Origin: Gemmatimonadota bacterium
GTDB taxonomy: Bacteria; Latescibacterota; UBA2968; UBA8231
Assembly: GCA_009840005.1 (NCBI GenBank)
Contig: VXOR01000091.1
Location: 1 to 64,000 of the forward strand
DNA length: 64,000 nucleotides
Direction: 5' to 3'
Shown here: one piece after another, positions 26,643 through 35,385 of the stretch
How positions within the stretch are numbered: the first letter of the stretch is position 1
How the letters are laid out: each line of letters opens with the position of its first letter
Program-made: the position numbers and the translations under genes
Notes under the pieces: generated by a model
What the model was told of the DNA's origin: nothing
What the model saw: the letters and a program-made list of their open reading frames with translations, nothing else
Databases searched by the model: none

Positions 26643-27851
26643 ATGAAAACGATAGTAGTAGCCGCCTTTGTCCTGCTGTTGATCTACTGCGGACCGCCGC
26701 AGGATCGCTCTAGCCCCTTTGACGCCGCGTGGATGCTGGGTGCGCTGGCCCTCTTGGCCGCGGCCGGAGGCCAATTGGCGCAGGCGATCCGCCTACCAGC
26801 ACTGGTGGGATGGATCGGGGCCGGGATGTTGCTGGGCGGCGGCGGCTTGCAACTAGTCGATCTAGGCGCATTTTCCCTGCACCAATTGCTCTTTCTCACG
26901 GCGGGCCTCGGGGTCGGATTCCAAGTAGGGCTGCACGTAGTATGGCCAACGTACGCTTGGCGCACGCTTGGGTTGGTAGCGGTGGCGACCGCGCTGGTCT
27001 TTGCCGCAGTGACCGCGGCCACCGCATTGCTCGGACTGCCTTGGGAGCAAGCCGTACTCCTCGGCGCACTGGCCAGCTTGTGGGGGCCTTTCACTGGTGT
27101 ACCAGAATTTGGCCGGCGCGGCGTACTAGTGCTGGCCGTGCTAGGGACCGGCTGCGCCCTCGGGGCATTGGCTGGAGCACTGATTCTGCTGGAAACCGGA
27201 GCCGCAGGATGGGTCGGGCGCGTCGGCCTTTCGCTTGTAGCTGGCGGTGGGCTGGGGCTGGGGCTACGCCTTTTAAGGCGGTTTGCCACGCCAAGCGCGA
27301 CCATAGTCTCCGGCCTAGTCGGGGCTTTTTTCTTCACAGCTCTCGCGCTAGATACTCTCGGGCTGATGGCCTTGCCCTGTGGGTTGGTGGCGGGCCTCGT
27401 ACAGGATAAGCAGCAAAGCCGCCGCGTGCGGTTGCTGCTGCACCGGGGCGCGCCAGTGGCCTTCATGCTCTTTTTCGCACTCCTGGGGACCGCGCTCGAT
27501 CTCGGCGCACTGTGGCCGACCGCGGACGGGCTGTACGAGGCCGCGCTCGTCCTAGTGGCCGTGCCGCTACTTTTGCGGGGACTGGCTCCCATAGCGTACT
27601 CGCTACCCGGCCCTCATCCAGGGCAGCGCATTGGCTGGCGGCTCCTGCCACGCGGCGCGTTGCTGTTCGAGTTGTTCTATGGCCCGCATGGACTGGCCCC
27701 CTACGTAGGGACCGAGGGGCTGTTGGCGCAGGCCGTGCTCTTGGACATTCTCGTTTCGACCCTGCTTTTCTCCTCCTTGTCATTGCTCGTAGATGAGAGC
27801 CTTAGCGCCGCAGAAAAAGCCCACTCCGCAGAAGAAGACATAGCGGCCTGA
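26643..27851 (+). CDS. Multi-spanning membrane protein, cation:proton antiporter-like
   Basis: A 402-residue, very hydrophobic protein with about twelve predicted membrane segments and short loops. The first half (LAQAIRLPALVGWIGAGMLLG, then FLTAGLGVGFQVGL) has the layout of CPA2-type sodium or potassium/proton antiporters such as KefB and NapA. The RxPxLVGxIxAGxxLG signature near residue 55 is the clearest support. The usual paired Asp of electrogenic antiporters is not evident; the central region has GVPEFGRRGVL instead. No C-terminal nucleotide-binding domain is present. It starts 28 bp after secDF and may be co-transcribed. The substrate is unknown. Confidence 0.7.
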   Translation: MKTIVVAAFVLLLIYCGPPQDRSSPFDAAWMLGALALLAAAGGQLAQAIRLPALVGWIGAGMLLGGGGLQLVDLGAFSLHQLLFLTAGLGVGFQVGLHVVWPTYAWRTLGLVAVATALVFAAVTAATALLGLPWEQAVLLGALASLWGPFTGVPEFGRRGVLVLAVLGTGCALGALAGALILLETGAAGWVGRVGLSLVAGGGLGLGLRLLRRFATPSATIVSGLVGAFFFTALALDTLGLMALPCGLVAGLVQDKQQSRRVRLLLHRGAPVAFMLFFALLGTALDLGALWPTADGLYEAALVLVAVPLLLRGLAPIAYSLPGPHPGQRIGWRLLPRGALLFELFYGPHGLAPYVGTEGLLAQAVLLDILVSTLLFSSLSLLVDESLSAAEKAHSAEEDIAA

Positions 27852-27868
27852 GCCAAGCCGCTGTTGGT

Positions 27869-27897
27869 TTGTGTCCAACTAGGCTGATTCGTATCTT
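27869..27897 (+). promoter_or_regulatory. Candidate promoter for the yggS-ileS-rluD run
   Basis: TTGTGT (27869-27874), a 17-bp spacer and TATCTT (27892-27897) lie 20 bp upstream of the yggS-like ATG, in the only gap longer than 30 bp between secDF and rluD other than those around single genes. It is a moderate match to a sigma-70 promoter. Confidence 0.4.
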
Positions 27898-27917
27898 TAG
27901 TGGTCTAGATATTTTGT

Positions 27918-28610
27918 ATGAACCACATCCGCGACAACTGGGAATTACTGCGCACTCGCATTGAGCGGGCGGCCGAGCATAGCGGGCGGGCAGCAAGCGC
28001 GATTGAGGTCGTCGCCGTCAGCAAAACGCGCAGCGCACGCGAGATCGAGGCCGCTTACGCCTGTGGCTTGCGCCTCGTGGGCGAAAACCGCATCCAAGAA
28101 GCAGCGGCCAAGCGTCCGCAGGTCACCGCACCGCTCGCCTGGCACTTCGTCGGTCACTTGCAGACGAATAAAGCCGGGCGGGCCGTCGAGCTTTTCGATC
28201 TCGTGCAGTCGGTTGATTCCATTCGGTTAGCGCGGGCACTCAGCCGCCGAGCCGAGCAGACCGGTCGCACCATCGAGGCGCTCTTGCAGGTAAACACGGC
28301 CGGTAGCCTGAGCCAAGCGGGAGTGGCACCCGACCAGCTCGTCGATCTAGTCGCAGCCCTCGCACCGCTGCCACACTTGCGGATTCGCGGCCTGATGACC
28401 ATTGCCGCCCACAGCGAGGACGAAGGCACTGTCCGGGGCTGCTTTCGGACCTTGCGCGAGCTCGGCGAAAAAGTCGCCGAGTGCGAATTTGCCAGCGTGT
28501 CCATGGATTACCTATCCATGGGCATGAGCGGCGACTTTGAACTCGCCATCGCCGAGGGAGCCAATCTGTTGCGCCTCGGCACGGCGATCTTCGGCCCTCG
28601 GCCGACTTGA
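27918..28610 (+). CDS. yggS: YggS family pyridoxal phosphate homeostasis protein
   Basis: A 230-residue protein of the PLPBP/YggS family, which binds pyridoxal 5'-phosphate and buffers its level. The PLP lysine is K36 in VVAVSKTR. Other family marks are GENRIQEA, WHFVGHLQTNK, the strand LLQVNTA and SMGMSGDFELAIAEGANLLRLGTAIFG. Length is normal. It is the first gene of a run with yggT, ileS, dksA/traR, lspA and rluD; the yggS-yggT-ileS-lspA association is common in many bacteria. Confidence 0.93.
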   Translation: MNHIRDNWELLRTRIERAAEHSGRAASAIEVVAVSKTRSAREIEAAYACGLRLVGENRIQEAAAKRPQVTAPLAWHFVGHLQTNKAGRAVELFDLVQSVDSIRLARALSRRAEQTGRTIEALLQVNTAGSLSQAGVAPDQLVDLVAALAPLPHLRIRGLMTIAAHSEDEGTVRGCFRTLRELGEKVAECEFASVSMDYLSMGMSGDFELAIAEGANLLRLGTAIFGPRPT

Positions 28611-28626
28611 TGCACAGGAGATAATC

Positions 28627-28920
28627 GTGTTCGATTTCGGCGGTTTTTTTGCAGACGTCAAGGGCCTCCTCATTGGTCTCATTACGATCTACAGCTATGT
28701 GGTCCTCATCCGGGTGCTGATTTCGTGGTTTAATCCCAGTCCCCACAACCCGCTCGTCCAATTCCTGCGCGGCGTCACCGATCCAGCCCTCGATACAGTC
28801 CGCTCCTTCTTGCCGAGGTTTTTCTGGTCAACCGGAATAGACTTTACACCGATAGTCCTGTTTTTCCTGCTCAGGCTCGTCGTCGTTTTCCTCAACAATA
28901 TCTTCCCCGCAGCCGAATGA
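28627..28920 (+). CDS. yggT: YggT family membrane protein
   Basis: A 97-residue membrane protein with two hydrophobic stretches (LLIGLITIYSYVVLIRVLIS and FTPIVLFFLLRLVVVFLNNIF). Between them is the family motif SWFNPSPHNPLVQFLRGVTDPALDTVRSFLP. The function of YggT proteins is not well defined, though they are linked to cell shape and osmotic tolerance. The GTG at 28627 is chosen as start because ACAGGAG lies six bases upstream; the frame is open further left but overlaps yggS. It overlaps ileS by ATGA. Confidence 0.9.
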   Translation: MFDFGGFFADVKGLLIGLITIYSYVVLIRVLISWFNPSPHNPLVQFLRGVTDPALDTVRSFLPRFFWSTGIDFTPIVLFFLLRLVVVFLNNIFPAAE

Positions 28921-31900
28921 GCATGGCACCCCAAACCCCTTTTGCCCCGGTTCCGTCCCAAGTCGATTTTCCCGCTCAGGAGCGCCACATCCTCGAGTTC
29001 TGGCGCGACGGCAACCTGTATCGCAAATCCGTCAATGCTCGCTCCGTCGATCGGCCCTTTCGGTTCTACGACGGGCCGCCCTTTGCGACTGGACTGCCCC
29101 ACTACGGACACCTGCTGGCGTCCATCACCAAGGACGTGGTGCCCCGCTACTGGACGATGCGCGGCTATCGGGTCGAGCGCCGCTGGGGCTGGGACTGCCA
29201 CGGCCTGCCCGTCGAAAACGAAGCTGAACAGCAGCTCGGGCTCGGGTCGCGACGCGACATTCTCGAATACGGAGTGGCCCCGTTCAACGAGGCTTGCCGA
29301 GATTTGGTGCTACGCTACACAGCAGAGTGGCAGCGGCTAATCGAGCGACTGGGACGCTGGGTTGATTGGGACAACCAGTACCGGACGATGGACCCCGATT
29401 TCATGGAGTCCGTGTGGTGGGTGTTTAAATCGCTGTGGGACAAGGGCCTTGTCTATGAGGGCTACAAGTCCCTTGCCTACTGTCCCCGCTGCGCCACACC
29501 GCTTTCAAACTTCGAGGTCAACCAAGGCTACCAAGACACTCAGGACCCGTCGATCACAGTGCGCTTTCGCGTCGCCGGCGAGCCGCGCCTGTCCCTGCTC
29601 GCTTGGACGACGACCCCGTGGACGCTGCCCTCCAACATGGGCTTGGCCGTCGGCCGCGACATCGACTACGTGCGCGTCACTACCCGCGACGGAGGGCAGT
29701 TCATTCTCGCCGCTTCCCTCGTCGAAGATCTCTTCCGCCGACACGACAGCGAAATCGCCGAGGTAACGCCATTCGCCGTCGAAGACCTCGTCGGATTGCG
29801 CTACGAGCCCCTGTTCTCCTACTTCGCCGACCGCGCCGAGGAAGGCGCTTTCCGCGTCGTAACAGCCGACTTTGTATCCACCGACGACGGCACCGGCATC
29901 GTCCACATCGCCCCGGGGTTCGGCGAGGACGACTACCAACTCGGTCTGGCCGAGGGCTTGCCCGTGGTCTGCCCCATCGACGCCGACTGCTGTTTCACCG
30001 ACGAGATCCCGGACTTGGCGGGCACTTTCGTAAAAGACACCGATACGCCCATCATCCGCCGCTTGCGCGCCTCCGGTCAGCTATTCTCCGAAGGCTCCAT
30101 CGAGCACTCGTACCCCTTCTGCTGGCGCTGCGACTCGCCCCTGATCTACCGCACGATCTCCACTTGGTTCGTGAAAATCGAAGGCGAGGTAAAGGAAAAG
30201 ATGCTCGCCGCCAATCAGCAGATCTGGTGGATCCCCGAACACATCCGCAATGGTCGCTTCGGCAAGGGCGTTGAGTCAGCACCGGACTGGGCCGTCAGCC
30301 GCAACCGCTACTGGGGAACGCCGCTGCCGATCTGGCGCAACGAGGAGACGGGCGAGGCCGTGTGCGTCGGCAGCCGCCAAGAGTTGTGCGAGCTCACCGG
30401 ACGCGAGGTCGATGACCTGCACAAGCACTTCATCGACGACCTCGAGATCCCAGCACCCTCGGGGAACGGCTCGCTGCGGCGCGTACCCGAAGTCCTCGAC
30501 TGCTGGTTCGAGTCTGGGTCCATGCCGTACGCGCAAAGCCACTACCCCTTTGGGCGGCGCGAGGACTTTGAAGCCTCTTTCCCAGCCGACTTCATCTCCG
30601 AAAACCTCGATCAGACCCGAGGGTGGTTCTACACTCTGACGATCCTCGCCGCGGCCCTGTTCGACAAGCCGGCTTTCCGCAACTGCATCGTCGGCGGCAT
30701 GTTGCTAGCCGCCGACGGACGCAAGCTGAGCAAGCGCTTGAAGAACTATCCCGATCCGGCTGAGATGCTCGAGACCTACGGTGCCGACGCCCTGCGCCTC
30801 TATCTGCTCAACTCGCCGGCCATGAAGGCCGAGGAGATGCGCCTTACCGAAGAGGGCATCAAGCAAAGCCTGCGCGATGTCATCATCCCCCTGTGGAATG
30901 CCTATAGCTTTTTCGTCACCTACGCGGCCATTGACGGTTGGACGCCAGACGAGCACCGCGCGCAGACGCTCGACCACCGCCTCGACCGCTGGATTCTTTC
31001 GGAGTTGCAGACCCTGCTCCACGACCTCAACGCCGAAATGGAAGCCTACCGGCTCTATCGCACGGTACCGGCAATGGTGGCCTTTATCGAGAAGCTGACC
31101 AACTGGTACATTCGCCGCAGCCGCCGCCGCTTCTGGAAGTCCGAAGACGACCAAGACAAGGCAGCGGCGTACGACACGCTATATCGGGTGCTGGTGACCT
31201 TCATCAAAGCCCTAGCCCCGGTCTTGCCCTTTATCACCGATATTATCTACCAGAACTTGGTGCGCCGCGTGGATGCCGAAGCACCCGAAAGCATCCATCT
31301 GTGCGACATGCCGCAGGCCGACGAGCATTTGCGCGACGCCGCCTTAGAGCAGCAAATGGAACTAGCGACGCGGGCCGTGGTCTTGGGCCGCTCGCTGCGC
31401 AGCAAGCACGAACTCAAAGTGCGCCAGCCGCTGCGACACCTCTATCTCCTGCCCCCCAACGGACACAGCCACCACGGGCTGGAGCAGATGACCGACCTGC
31501 TAGCCGACGAGCTCAACGTCAAAGAGGTGGTGTTGGTGGAAGACGAGACCGAGTTCAGCGAGGTCTCCTATCGGCCTGACTTCCGCGCTTTAGGACCGCG
31601 CTTCGGCAAGCAGATGCCAGAAGTCGCCGCTCGGATCCAAGCCCTGACGGTCGAGGATGTACACCTCCTCGAAAGCGGCGGCCAGCTCTCCGTGGCCGGC
31701 GGCGAGATCGGGCTGGCCGACATCGCTGTGCAGCGCCGAGAGAAAGAGGGCGTAGTGGTAGCCATCGACAATAACCTCGGGGTCGGGCTAGACGTCCAAC
31801 TCGACGACGAGTTGATCGCCGAGTGCACTGCGCGCGAATTCGTCAACCGCGTACAAAACATGCGCAAAGAGGCCGGGCTAGACGTCGCCGACCGCATCCA

Positions 31901-32078
31901 CGTCTGGGTGCGAGGCACGACCGCTCTGGAGGAAGCGGTGCAGCAGCACAGCTCGTACATCGCCGCCGAGATTCTAGCGCTAGCCCTCCACACTGGAGAA
32001 TTGCCCCAAGAGGCACTCTTGCAGCAGGAGCGGCAGGTCAACGGCCACGACGGCACCATTGCCATCGCTAGAGCCTAG
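28917..32078 (+). CDS. ileS: Isoleucyl-tRNA synthetase, eukaryote-like (type 2)
   Basis: A 1053-residue class I aminoacyl-tRNA synthetase that charges tRNA-Ile. The HIGH motif is HYGH (H62-H65) and the KMSKS motif is KLSKR (from K603), followed by LKNYPDP. The N-terminal GWDCHGLPVENEAE and the editing domain (LLAWTTTPWTLPSNMGLAVG) are clear. The LSKRLKNYPDP pattern instead of SKSLGN and the long C-terminal region place it in the eukaryote-like type 2 group, known for low sensitivity to the natural inhibitor mupirocin. It overlaps yggT by ATGA and is followed by dksA/traR 19 bp later. Confidence 0.95.
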   Translation: MSMAPQTPFAPVPSQVDFPAQERHILEFWRDGNLYRKSVNARSVDRPFRFYDGPPFATGLPHYGHLLASITKDVVPRYWTMRGYRVERRWGWDCHGLPVENEAEQQLGLGSRRDILEYGVAPFNEACRDLVLRYTAEWQRLIERLGRWVDWDNQYRTMDPDFMESVWWVFKSLWDKGLVYEGYKSLAYCPRCATPLSNFEVNQGYQDTQDPSITVRFRVAGEPRLSLLAWTTTPWTLPSNMGLAVGRDIDYVRVTTRDGGQFILAASLVEDLFRRHDSEIAEVTPFAVEDLVGLRYEPLFSYFADRAEEGAFRVVTADFVSTDDGTGIVHIAPGFGEDDYQLGLAEGLPVVCPIDADCCFTDEIPDLAGTFVKDTDTPIIRRLRASGQLFSEGSIEHSYPFCWRCDSPLIYRTISTWFVKIEGEVKEKMLAANQQIWWIPEHIRNGRFGKGVESAPDWAVSRNRYWGTPLPIWRNEETGEAVCVGSRQELCELTGREVDDLHKHFIDDLEIPAPSGNGSLRRVPEVLDCWFESGSMPYAQSHYPFGRREDFEASFPADFISENLDQTRGWFYTLTILAAALFDKPAFRNCIVGGMLLAADGRKLSKRLKNYPDPAEMLETYGADALRLYLLNSPAMKAEEMRLTEEGIKQSLRDVIIPLWNAYSFFVTYAAIDGWTPDEHRAQTLDHRLDRWILSELQTLLHDLNAEMEAYRLYRTVPAMVAFIEKLTNWYIRRSRRRFWKSEDDQDKAAAYDTLYRVLVTFIKALAPVLPFITDIIYQNLVRRVDAEAPESIHLCDMPQADEHLRDAALEQQMELATRAVVLGRSLRSKHELKVRQPLRHLYLLPPNGHSHHGLEQMTDLLADELNVKEVVLVEDETEFSEVSYRPDFRALGPRFGKQMPEVAARIQALTVEDVHLLESGGQLSVAGGEIGLADIAVQRREKEGVVVAIDNNLGVGLDVQLDDELIAECTAREFVNRVQNMRKEAGLDVADRIHVWVRGTTALEEAVQQHSSYIAAEILALALHTGELPQEALLQQERQVNGHDGTIAIARA

Positions 32079-32097
32079 GAAGAGAAGGAAAAGTAAA

Positions 32098-32502
32098 ATG
32101 AACGACCAATCCAAGCAGATGGACCAAAAGGACCTCAAGTTTTTTGAAGAATTGCTCCGCGGAAAAATCGCCCAGACCTCAGACGACGTCGAAGCCATCG
32201 AAAACACCTCGCGCAACGACGCCCGGGAAACCGCCTCCGAGGACCGCTCGACCTACTCTCTGCACATGGCCGACCACGGGACCGACGCCATGGAGCGCGA
32301 AAAATCCCTGCTCCTCGCCCAGCGCGGTGGCGATTACATCGACTACTTAAACGAGGCCCTGCAACGCATCGAGGACGGCACCTTTGGTATCTGCCGTACT
32401 TGCAATGGTCCCATCGGCCGCGGCCGTCTAGAAGCCGTGCCCACCGCCACCCAGTGCATTAGCTGCAAGTCCAAACGCGAGGGGGAGTCGGACTTAGAGT
32501 GA
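32098..32502 (+). CDS. DksA/TraR family C4 zinc-finger protein
   Basis: A 134-residue protein with a coiled-coil N-terminal half (acidic and Gln/Lys-rich, with REKSLLLAQRGGDYIDYLNEAL) and a C-terminal four-cysteine zinc finger (CRTCNGPIGRGRLEAVPTA, then CISC). DksA-type proteins enter the secondary channel of RNA polymerase and modulate transcription, often with ppGpp. The pattern IEDGTFGICRTCNGPIGRGRLEAVP is typical of the TraR/DksA family. The start at 32098 has AGAAGGAAAA in front. It shares GTGA with lspA. The dksA-lspA-rluD order is a frequent arrangement. Confidence 0.9.
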   Translation: MNDQSKQMDQKDLKFFEELLRGKIAQTSDDVEAIENTSRNDARETASEDRSTYSLHMADHGTDAMEREKSLLLAQRGGDYIDYLNEALQRIEDGTFGICRTCNGPIGRGRLEAVPTATQCISCKSKREGESDLE

Positions 32503-33005
32503 CATTCCTGTGGATCATACCACTGGCCGTGGCCATCGATCAAGTGAGCAAATTCATCGTCCGCGGCTCCATGGCCCTGTACCAATCCGAACCTGTATTG
32601 GGCAACTTTTTCCGCCTGACCTACATCCACAACCCCGGCGCGGCCTTCGGGCTAAATATGGGCAGCCCATTTCTGCACACCGCCTTCTCGATCCTCGCGC
32701 TCGGCATCCTCGTTTACCTCTATCGCTCGCTCGCCGAAAACGAACGGTTCTTGCGCCTAGCGCTCTGCCTAGTACTAGGCGGTGCGGTGGGCAACATCAT
32801 CGACCGCCTGTACTTGGGGGAAGTGGTGGATTTTTTCGACTTCGGCCTCGGGGATTTGCGCTGGCCGATCTTCAACTTTGCCGATTCCTTTGTCACCGTC
32901 GGCGTCTTGCTCTTGGTCTTGGGCTACTCGCGCCGCGAAAAGACGGACGCCTCCCCAGAGCAGCCGTCCTCCCCTGCGCCCGAAGAGGAAATCGCGCGGG
33001 AGTAA
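32499..33005 (+). CDS. lspA: Lipoprotein signal peptidase (signal peptidase II)
   Basis: A 168-residue membrane aspartyl protease that cleaves prolipoprotein signal peptides. Four membrane segments are visible. The catalytic Asp residues are in GNIIDRL and FNFADSFVTVG, and the conserved NPGAAFG segment is present. The start is GTG at 32499, overlapping the dksA/traR stop as GTGA. The C-terminus extends into a charged tail (DASPEQPSSPAPEEE) beyond the usual length. Confidence 0.94.
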   Translation: MTFLWIIPLAVAIDQVSKFIVRGSMALYQSEPVLGNFFRLTYIHNPGAAFGLNMGSPFLHTAFSILALGILVYLYRSLAENERFLRLALCLVLGGAVGNIIDRLYLGEVVDFFDFGLGDLRWPIFNFADSFVTVGVLLLVLGYSRREKTDASPEQPSSPAPEEEIARE

Positions 33006-33011
33006 ATTCCC

Positions 33012-33965
33012 ATGGACCTCGCCGTCCCCGTCGAATCAGCCGCCGAGCGGCTCGATCTTTTTCTTCGCACCCACTGTCCCCAACATTCGCGCAGCAGCAT
33101 CCAAGCACTCATCAAGGCCGGAGCGATCCGCGTCAACGGCCAAAAGACGCGCCCGGCCTACTTGGTCCAGCCCGGAGACGCAATCGCTGTCGAACTGCCC
33201 GCGCCCGAGCCATCAGCCGCACGTCCCGAGCCACTGCCTCTGTCCATCGCGTACGAAGACGACGACTTGCTGGTCGTGAACAAGGCAGCCGGCATGACCG
33301 TGCATCCGGCTCCGGGCGCGACCGAAGGCACCCTCGTCAATGCGCTGTTGCACCACGGCCGCGACCTGTCGGGCATCAACGGCGCGCTCCGACCGGGAAT
33401 CGTCCACCGGCTCGACAAGGAAACCAGCGGCTTGCTGCTCGTGGCCAAGCGCGACGCCGCCCACCGGACGCTGGCCGCAAGCCTCCAAGCGCACCAGATC
33501 GAACGCTGTTACGCCGCCTTAGTGTGGGGCGTCTTGCGCGAAGAAAATGGGCAGATCGAAGCGCCGATTGGCCGCCATCCCAAAAACCGCAAGAAAATGG
33601 CCGTAATCGCCGACGGTCGAGCCGCGGCCACCAACTTCAAGGTCGCCGAGCGCTTCCCCTTTACCAGCCTAGCCGAGTGCCAGCTAGAGACCGGACGCAC
33701 CCACCAAATCCGCGTACACCTAGCCCATATCGGCCATCCAGTTTTCGGCGACCCCGTGTATGGAGGCCGCGACCAAGCCAGAGGGGTTCGCCCCGAGTAT
33801 CGACGCCAAGCCAACTGGATGCTGAGCCTGATCAAACGCCAAGCCCTACACGCCAAAAAACTGCGCTTCGCGCATCCGACCACTGGCGAGATGATGGAGT
33901 TTACCGCGCCGCTGCCAGAGGACTTTCAGGCCGCATTAGAAGCGGCGCGGATGGAAAATGGATAG
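33012..33965 (+). CDS. rluD: Ribosomal large subunit pseudouridine synthase, RluD-like
   Basis: A 317-residue pseudouridine synthase. An N-terminal S4 RNA-binding domain (RLDLFLRTHCPQHSRSSIQ) is followed by the catalytic domain with GIVHRLDKETSGLLLVAK, where the Asp in HRLDKxTSG is catalytic. LETGRTHQIRVHLAHIGHPVFGDPVYGG and the final LHAKKLRFAHPTTGE are further family marks. RluD modifies uridines in helix 69 of 23S rRNA; RluC/RluA-type specificity cannot be excluded. It follows lspA by six bases. Confidence 0.93.
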   Translation: MDLAVPVESAAERLDLFLRTHCPQHSRSSIQALIKAGAIRVNGQKTRPAYLVQPGDAIAVELPAPEPSAARPEPLPLSIAYEDDDLLVVNKAAGMTVHPAPGATEGTLVNALLHHGRDLSGINGALRPGIVHRLDKETSGLLLVAKRDAAHRTLAASLQAHQIERCYAALVWGVLREENGQIEAPIGRHPKNRKKMAVIADGRAAATNFKVAERFPFTSLAECQLETGRTHQIRVHLAHIGHPVFGDPVYGGRDQARGVRPEYRRQANWMLSLIKRQALHAKKLRFAHPTTGEMMEFTAPLPEDFQAALEAARMENG

Positions 33966-34004
33966 TACGCGACGACCCTAGAAAACCGACGAGGAGACCG
34001 GCCT

Positions 34005-35366
34005 GTGGACTTTCGACTCAACGACGACGAGATACTCGCCTTTATCGCACGCGGGTACCACATCTTCCACCCCGCGATCGACGCGGACATACACCAAGCG
34101 GTTTGCGCCCATACTCACGCTGCCTTTGTCGAGGGCAAAAATCCCGGCAACGCCATCTACGAACAGGTCCCGGCACTTGTGCAGGTATTGTCGCATCCGC
34201 AGGTAGTGGGGGCGCTGACGAGCATCTTGGGCGCGGATTATCACATGCTCTGCCACCGCCACGCCCACCTGACCCAACCCGGCCAAGCAGCCGGCGGATT
34301 TCACCAAGACGGGACACCACGAGCCCTGCGAGGCTGGACCCGCCCCTGGCGCTATGGGCACCGGCCGCGCAAAGTGCTGCTGGTGTACTTCCCCCATGCA
34401 GTGCCAAAAGAGTTGGGGCCGACGACCTTGGTACCCGGATCGCAGTACTATCGGCAACGGCCCGAAGCAATGGAGACCTTGGAATGCGAGGTCGAAGGCG
34501 ACGCCGGAGTGATGGCCATCTGCCATTTCTCTTCTTGGCACCGGGCCGGGGCCAACGTGAGCGATACCGAGCGGATTATGCTCAAATTTGTCTTCGACCG
34601 CCGGGACGAGCCGCACGAGCCAAGCTGGCAGGCCGCAGCCTCCTACAATCCCGATTTTGCTGCAACCGCGCGCCAATGGTCGGCGCACCCCGACGGGCGC
34701 TTGTTGTGCCTGCCCAAGACTTGGCAGACGATGTGGAACTGGCTTGGCGGCCGCGGAGCCGAACGGCTCGGCGGCACGGCATCAATGGAGTCGCTATTCC
34801 AAAATTTAGCGTCAGACCAAGAACACGAGGCGCTGGAGGCGGCCTATAGTCTGGGTGGGCAAGTAGATGCCGATGAGGCGCAGGCTTTAGTCGCTCGGAT
34901 GCGCCACGGAGACGAGCAAGAGCGCGAGATGGCCGCGGTGGCGCTGAGTGCAGCGGGCCGCGTCGCCGTGGCTGCGCTGCGCGAGACGCTGGCGGACCCC
35001 GATCCGTGGCTGCGGGCGATGGCTGCGGACATCGCGGGTGATCTGGGCCGCGAAAGCCTAGCGCTGATACCCGACATCGAGCGCGCTATCGACGACGAGG
35101 ATATCTGGGTGCGGCACAATGCGCTACAGGCGCTGGCACTATGGGGCCGGGAGGCACATGGTGCGGAGGATCGAGTAGTAGAGGCACTGACCGACGCCGA
35201 GCCTTTTGTGCGCTTTAACGCCCTCGGCGCGTTGATGAGTATGCGTCCCTTGGATGCGCGTTGCGCCGAGTGGTTCCAGCATGTCGCCGCCAACGATGAA
35301 GCGCATCCCCAATGGCGAGCACAAGATGCGCTGCTGCGATGGGACAACGCCGCGTTGCGCTATTAG
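34005..35366 (+). CDS. Phytanoyl-CoA dioxygenase family protein fused to HEAT repeats
   Basis: A 453-residue fusion. Residues about 1-215 are a PhyH-type Fe(II)/2-oxoglutarate dioxygenase: the metal motif is H100-Q-D102 in FHQDG with distal H179 in SWHRAGANVS. From about residue 265 to the end are helical repeats of the HEAT/PBS-lyase type (MAAVALSAAGRVAVAALRETL, LRAMAADIAGDLGRESL, VRHNALQALALWG, VRFNALGALMSM). Such repeats usually mediate protein contacts. The start is GTG at 34005 with GAGGAG 10 bases upstream. The substrate is unknown. It begins a run of catabolic-looking genes with the ceramidase-like and TlpA-like genes. Confidence 0.85.
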   Translation: MDFRLNDDEILAFIARGYHIFHPAIDADIHQAVCAHTHAAFVEGKNPGNAIYEQVPALVQVLSHPQVVGALTSILGADYHMLCHRHAHLTQPGQAAGGFHQDGTPRALRGWTRPWRYGHRPRKVLLVYFPHAVPKELGPTTLVPGSQYYRQRPEAMETLECEVEGDAGVMAICHFSSWHRAGANVSDTERIMLKFVFDRRDEPHEPSWQAAASYNPDFAATARQWSAHPDGRLLCLPKTWQTMWNWLGGRGAERLGGTASMESLFQNLASDQEHEALEAAYSLGGQVDADEAQALVARMRHGDEQEREMAAVALSAAGRVAVAALRETLADPDPWLRAMAADIAGDLGRESLALIPDIERAIDDEDIWVRHNALQALALWGREAHGAEDRVVEALTDAEPFVRFNALGALMSMRPLDARCAEWFQHVAANDEAHPQWRAQDALLRWDNAALRY

Positions 35367-35385
35367 CTGCGCCGAAAGGAAAGTC

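Noticed and set aside
32510..34849. Long plus-strand open frame of 779 codons
   Set aside because: It overlaps lspA, rluD and the PhyH-HEAT gene in another phase, is rich in Arg, Pro and Ser, and shows no domain; it is a shadow caused by high GC.
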